Source: Monarcha castaneiventris obscurior (Eukaryota > Chordata > Aves > Passeriformes > Monarchidae). From it: DNA of 64,000 nucleotides. The notes beneath the pieces were generated by a model. The model was not told where the DNA came from. It saw only the letters and a program-made list of their open reading frames with translations, and did not search any database. A program made the position numbers and the translations under genes. Shown here in pieces: positions 60,850 through 64,000 of this stretch (positions within the stretch are counted from its first letter, which is position 1; the number at the start of each line of letters is the position of its first letter). The stretch lies in NCBI GenBank assembly GCA_026261815.1, contig JAMPIT010000350.1, positions 3,720,001-3,784,000 on the forward strand. The letters run 5' to 3'.

Positions 60850-63812
60850 TGGAGAGCAGGATGAGATCTAGCAGGAAGGGCACATTTCTACAGGAGTGCA
60901 TCTTGTGGACCGTGGTGGCTGGTGGAGTGACAGTAGCTGTTGTGGCAGGGCTGCCACTGCTGGGATTGCTGCCTGGTGGTGCCAGAAGCTGGGTGCTCTG
61001 CTCAGAGAGCAGTGAGGTGCCGGGGAAAGAGCTGTACTAGATAGTGAGCAGGCTGTACACATTAGGGAGGATGAACAGATCTTTCCAGAGGCCCTGCAGT
61101 GCCAAGAACCTGAGCTCCATGTTGAAAGGAAGAAGAAAAAAATGGAGATAAGCTTTGAGAGTCAAGGGTAGAAACTTTGAAGATGGAGAAGGCTGGATGT
61201 TTGTTACTTGTGACAGCATAACTAAGGCCCCTGTTCCACCTGTGATTCAGCAGGTACAGAGAAGGTAAAATGCCCTGTGAAGAGGTGGGAGAGATGATCT
61301 CCCTTGGGATGGGGCAGCAGAGCCAGCAGACCCTCAACACTTAAAAGCTTCCAGAAGAGGAGGGTGGTAGGTATCAGAAGCTCTCTCCTGTGGAGACAGA
61401 AGCCCTCATGTGCCAGGCTGCCGTGCTGTTGCAGAAGGTTTGTTGCTTCCCAACAGCTCGCACATTAAGTGTTGCAAAGAGGCTGCCAAAGCTTGTTTGT
61501 CTCCTGGACTATGACCACTACTGCTCATCCATGTGGGCACCAGTGGTGCAACCAGAGAAGACCCTGAGTGTGTCAGGAGTGACTACACATCTTTGAGTGC
61601 AGGGGTGAAGGGTGTGGGTGCCCTGGGGTCTCCTCAATACTGCTGGTGAAGGGGGAAGGCTCTGGTTGGAGCAGGCATAGGCAGTCCTGTGTTGGTGGTG
61701 TTGCTGGCAGGGCTGTGATCCCCATGGACATGGGATATGCCCTGAGGAGCAAGGACTGCTGAGCAAGAATCTGATCAAGTGAGCTGAGGTCTTCTCTAAT
61801 TGGCTGCACAGCCTTGTGAAGGGGGCTTTAAATGATGCTTATTAGGGAAGGGGCTTCATTCTCTGAAGAAAAAGGTGAGCGGAAAGATGGAAGAAGCTCT
61901 TGGGCTCACCTCATGAAAGCAGCATGACTGGGAGGCCATCTCAAGTGCCTGTGCCCAAATGCAGGCAGCATGGGGAGCAAACAGGTGGCATTAGACATCC
62001 CCATGTTGCTACTTAGCTTGGACCTCCAGTGGGATTGCACACATGCTTGTGTGGAATGGCTCTCAGGACAAGAGTACTGCAGGAGATGGACGCAGGCTCT
62101 TCAGGAAGGCCAGGCTGAGAAGGTGAGAAGCAGGAGCAGTACTCTATGCAAAGAGATGGCAGCTATGTGTGGACAATTCCCTTTGGACAGAGCAAGGAGG
62201 CCCAGAGCATGAGAGTCAGGAGCAGAGTGCAGCTGAGCAGAGGGAGTGTGGTGGCACCTCTGCTGCACGCTGTCTGGTCAGGAAGTGAAAGCTAGATGAA
62301 GCCTCAAAATAGCGAGCCTTGTTATTTATGAGGGACTTCAGCCAACTCAAAATTCATTAGAAGGGCAACAGGTCTGAGCACAAGCAATGCAGGAGATTTT
62401 TGAAATGTGCTGAAGACAGTGTCTTAACACAGGTGATCAGTAAGCTGACAGGGTGGGAATACTCTGCTGGAGCTACTGCTCACAAAGAGGAGGAACTGGT
62501 TGAAGATCTGAAGGTTGAAGCATCCCTGGCTACAGTGATTCTGAGATGCTGGAGTTCCAAACACTCAGAGAAGTGGGAAAGACAAATAAGTGGAATGAAT
62601 CACTACCTCATACTTCAGGAGATCAGATTTTGGCTTCTTCATAGCTCCTTTTGTCAGCCTCCAATAAGAAACTAATCTGTAGGGTAAACGGGCACAAGAA
62701 GCTGGTTGAGCTTTATGGACTCCTTGACACCCTCCTCAAAGCACCAGAATAGTTAATTTGTTGAAATGAGGAAAAAGATGTCAACAGAAGTTGGAAGCAG
62801 GCATGGGAGACAGTTGAGACATGCAGGGATGGAGATAGGAAGGACTTCAAGTCATGGCAATCAGGGGAGGTAGCTGATGACTAGAAAGAGGCCAGTGTCA
62901 CACCCAGCACCAAGGACAAGAAAAGTCTGGGTAACTACAGACCAATCAGCCACAATTCTTAGGGAGGTTATGGAGCAAGTCCTTTTGGAATCCTTCTCTT
63001 AGCACAAAAAGGGATAATAAGGTGGTGATGGAGAACAGCCAGGCAAAATCTTGCCCCTTTATTTCCTTCAACACTCCTTACACACATTTATGACCTTTAC
63101 CAAGGATGAATTGTACCTCATCAGCCTGATTGACTTCTGTCATGAGATGACTGGCTCAAGTGGATGAGGGGATGTTGTCTGCCTTGACTTTAGGAAAGTC
63201 TTTGACATGTTCTCCCATAGTGTCATTAGAACCAAACCGATGAGATATAGACTGCTTGAGTGGGTGCTGGGGTGAGTGGGCTATGGACTGGACCTTAGGG
63301 CTCAGATGTTGCTATCAGAGTCACAAAGTTGAATTAGCAACCAGTTACCTCTGCACACCCTTCAGAGATTGATACAGGGACCAGCAGAAGACTTACAGGG
63401 GATAGAGCATGGGACATCTAAGGAGAGGTTGGGGAAGCTGCATCTGTTCAGCTTTTCTGGAGAGAGAACAGCTTTGGGGTATCTTGTTGCAGTCTACAGC
63501 TAAACTGAGCAGGATGTGTAGGGAAGATGGAGCCAGGCTTTCTACCGGGGTACACAGTGGGAGAAGGATGAGAGGCAACAGAGCTGAAAGGTGGGAGTTT
63601 AAAATAAGAATTATGGAAAAAAATGAGATGTTACGAGGGTGTTCAGACACTGGCACAGGTTTCCAAGAGAGGTGGGATTGTCATCATTGGAGACACTCAA
63701 AGCTTGTCTGAGGAATGATCTGAGCGACCAGTTTTAACTCAAATTACTTTGAGCAGGATGTTGGTCTAGAAGACCTCCAGAGGTTCCTTCAAACGGACTC
63801 ATTGATTCAGTT
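60850..63812 (+). mobile_element. Near-complete but decayed CR1 LINE with ORF1 and ORF2 remnants
   Basis: An old CR1 on the gene's strand. From about 61365 the ORF1 esterase-like (SGNH) region is visible: the first block, normally GDSLLRG, now reads RSSLLWR, and at 61530 the later block reads HVGTSGATR with VRSDYTSLSAGVKGVGAL after it. The end of ORF1 is seen as the GGGGCTTTAAATGATGC stretch near 61820. The ORF2 endonuclease C-terminal region is at about 62320-62650 (GAGGGACTTCAGCC; CACAAGCAATGCAGGAG). Reverse transcriptase fragments are LGNYRPIS near 62930 and, near 63180, LDFRKVFD with the motif A aspartate. Several frames are needed and stops are frequent. The second half of the reverse transcriptase, including motif C, is missing between about 63300 and 63400. 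The 3' region and tail (GGCACAGGTTTCCAAGAGAG; GGTCTAGAAGACCTCCAGAG) finish near 63812. The left edge is uncertain; 61100-63812 is firm. Confidence 0.85.
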
Positions 63813-64000
63813 ATATTTTACAAATTATTCTGACACATTAGGGTTAGCCATGGCCTGATGTCTAAATTCAAAGTTATTTTAGGGAAGTCCTCTATTCTGT
63901 GCCATGCAAGAGATCAGTCTGAGTATCTCCAGCGTTCCTTTATACCTTATATATATCATCATGCCATCTAGAGCTTGGATGTGATCTGGTATGGCAATCC
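63813..64000 (+). other. GUCY1A2: GUCY1A2 intron 1, continuing beyond the window
   Basis: Short AT-rich remainder with no feature. The intron acceptor and exon 2 lie beyond the right edge. Confidence 0.6.

Noticed and set aside
51652..64000. Second exon of GUCY1A2
   Set aside because: The expected continuation (around PQTIQQTLKRTLQYYEHQ) was looked for and not seen. Intron 1 evidently extends beyond the window.
1..64000. CRISPR arrays, operons, tRNA or rRNA genes
   Set aside because: No regularly spaced direct repeats with unique spacers, no cloverleaf with conserved boxes and no rRNA motifs were seen. The sequence is vertebrate in character.

Overview
The window looks like nuclear DNA from a bird. 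At least nine pieces of CR1 LINE are scattered through it, several ending in the CR1 3' motif (a run of CATAGAAT/CACAGAAT-like words next to GGTTGGAAGGGACC on the + strand, meaning a reverse-oriented copy). CR1 also occurs in crocodilians and turtles, so 'bird' is likely rather than proven. There is no sign of bacterial, plasmid or phage organisation. Many long open frames begin at GTG or TTG and cannot be read as vertebrate genes.

Only one protein-coding gene is supported. At 51397-51651 on the + strand lies the first coding exon of GUCY1A2, the alpha-2 subunit of nitric-oxide-sensitive soluble guanylate cyclase. It encodes 85 residues and ends in a clean GTGAGT splice donor. It sits inside a CpG island of about 1.3 kb (roughly 50560-51900) that carries GC boxes, a CACGTG E-box, a TTTAAA element and a 23-codon upstream ORF. 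Everything after 51651 is intron 1, which runs off the right edge. Exon 2 was looked for and not seen.

Positions 1-50560 are upstream intergenic DNA without a supportable gene. They hold CR1 fragments (about 3.8, 8.9, 18.5, 30.4, 32.2, 35.7, 36.8 and 47.3 kb), a 205-bp GGGAA pentamer array at 11.1 kb with strong G-quadruplex potential, a GAT microsatellite, a 12-bp perfect hairpin beside an ATC microsatellite, and long AT-rich stretches in which nothing was recognised.

Intron 1 contains a short CR1 tail (58.4 kb), a 25-bp tandem duplication (58.6 kb) and an old CR1 of about 2.5-3 kb (60.85-63.81 kb, same strand as the gene). That copy still shows the ORF1 esterase-like region, the ORF2 endonuclease region, part of the reverse transcriptase and the 3' tail, but it is full of stops and frameshifts and lacks the second half of the reverse transcriptase.

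I found no convincing previously undescribed system. The observations most worth checking are the upstream ORF in the GUCY1A2 leader, the G-quadruplex array, the minisatellite that grew inside a CR1 copy, and the layered CR1 structure in intron 1.
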